Below are positions 63,363 to 64,000 of a stretch of DNA of 64,000 nt, in pieces (the first letter of the stretch is position 1; every line of letters starts with the position of its first letter). Origin of the DNA: Hybos culiciformis (Eukaryota > Arthropoda > Insecta > Diptera > Hybotidae). The stretch lies in assembly GCA_964007475.1 (NCBI GenBank), contig OZ023274.1, positions 27,991,090-28,055,089 of the forward strand, in the 5' to 3' direction. A model generated the notes under the pieces. It was not told where the DNA came from, searched no databases, and worked only from the letters and a program-made list of their open reading frames with translations. The position numbers and the translations under genes are program-made.

Positions 63363-64000
63363 CAGTGATGCCAGGTAAAAAAAAAAATATCTTGAAAATT
63401 TACGAAAAAAAATCTTGAAATCAAGATTTTTTGAAAAAAAAATCTGGTCCATTTTCAAAATTTTGATTTCAAGATTTCCAAACAAAATATCTTGATTTCT
63501 ATTTTTTTATTTTCATTCAAACAAAAAAATTAACACAAAATCCTATCTTTTGCTTTAGAAATATATTATAGATTTTAGTATAAACACATTTTACATATAG
63601 ATTTGATTTAAACCTACATAAAAATAATAAACTTGTATTTAAAAAAGAATTAAGTTTAACATTTTTAATAAAAATCACAAATTATTCTTTTTATGTTCTT
63701 GAAATATTTTTAAAAATCGAAGTCCTCTTGCTTATCCTAACAATTTACGTACCTGATTTTCAAATAATCTGTGCAGTAAATATGCATCATTATTTAATCT
63801 GCTTCGTTTTATTTAAATTATTATTGAAAAAATTCTTTCTACATTTTCTACATTTTCTGTTGGTTAACATGGCCCAAACAAACTCATTTGAAATAGGGAA
63901 GCAAAGTGAAAGAAGATTGATCACTTCGATTTAGGTTTAAAATTTTTCTCCAAAACTCTTCAATATTGAATTATTCAATATACGGTTTGAGATCATGATT
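63363..64000. mobile_element. Possible hAT-like element interrupting the LINE (right end outside)
   Basis: LINE coding sequence stops abruptly and composition switches to A+T-rich at CAGTGATGCCAGGT, a terminus of the type seen in hAT elements. The next 130 bases carry repeated ATCTTGAAAT and AAATCAAGATTT words in both orientations, as in sub-terminal regions. No inverse copy of the end is seen before 64000, so the element is partial here. If it is a hAT, the 8 bases CTTGGAAC (63355-63362) should recur after its right end. A 68-codon frame at 63728-63934 has no recognised domain. Confidence 0.5.

Noticed and set aside
1..64000. CRISPR arrays, prokaryotic operons, rRNA genes
   Set aside because: No regularly spaced repeats with unique spacers, no ribosome-binding-site-led gene runs and no rRNA-like sequence were seen; the composition and elements are eukaryotic.

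Overview
The window looks like extremely A+T-rich, gene-poor eukaryotic nuclear DNA, most likely from an insect and plausibly a fly. Three things point that way: constant A and T homopolymer runs, no prokaryote-style gene packing, and a LINE with a separate gag-like ORF1 plus an apurinic-type endonuclease ORF2. Species cannot be read from the sequence. I see no convincing intact host gene. Open frames in the A+T-rich parts are short and rich in Phe, Ile, Lys, Asn and Tyr, as expected by chance. The window is probably intergenic or inside a very long intron.

Most recognisable content is transposable-element debris. Four non-autonomous hAT-type elements are delimited to the base by terminal inverted repeats and 8-bp target-site duplications (1933-3025, 36406-37303, 39553-39930, 45049-45769). 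A fifth hAT-like end at 63363 interrupts the LINE and runs off the window. There is also a TA-flanked inverted-repeat element (8027-8390), a possible Helitron 3' end (about 26566-26806), the 3' remnant of another non-LTR retrotransposon (about 34742-35046) and a tRNA-derived SINE head on the minus strand (about 60285-60453).

At 22909-24186 is a compact structured block. It holds a long inverted repeat, tandem units of about 95-110 bp, a 30-copy 12-bp minisatellite inserted in one unit, and two copies of a 129-bp unit.

The right end (about 60520-63362) is a G+C-richer LINE in the order 5' UTR, ORF1, ORF2. ORF1 appears originally to have ended in an ATGA overlap with the ORF2 start. Both ORFs are broken by stops and frameshifts, and ORF2 is cut before its reverse transcriptase core by the new insertion.

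The remaining sequence is A+T-rich spacer with a few short islands of higher complexity. One, at 56206-56290 on the minus strand, could be a 3'-terminal coding exon. I found no clearly new biological system. The block at 22909-24186 and the LINE/SINE/hAT cluster are the most unusual parts.
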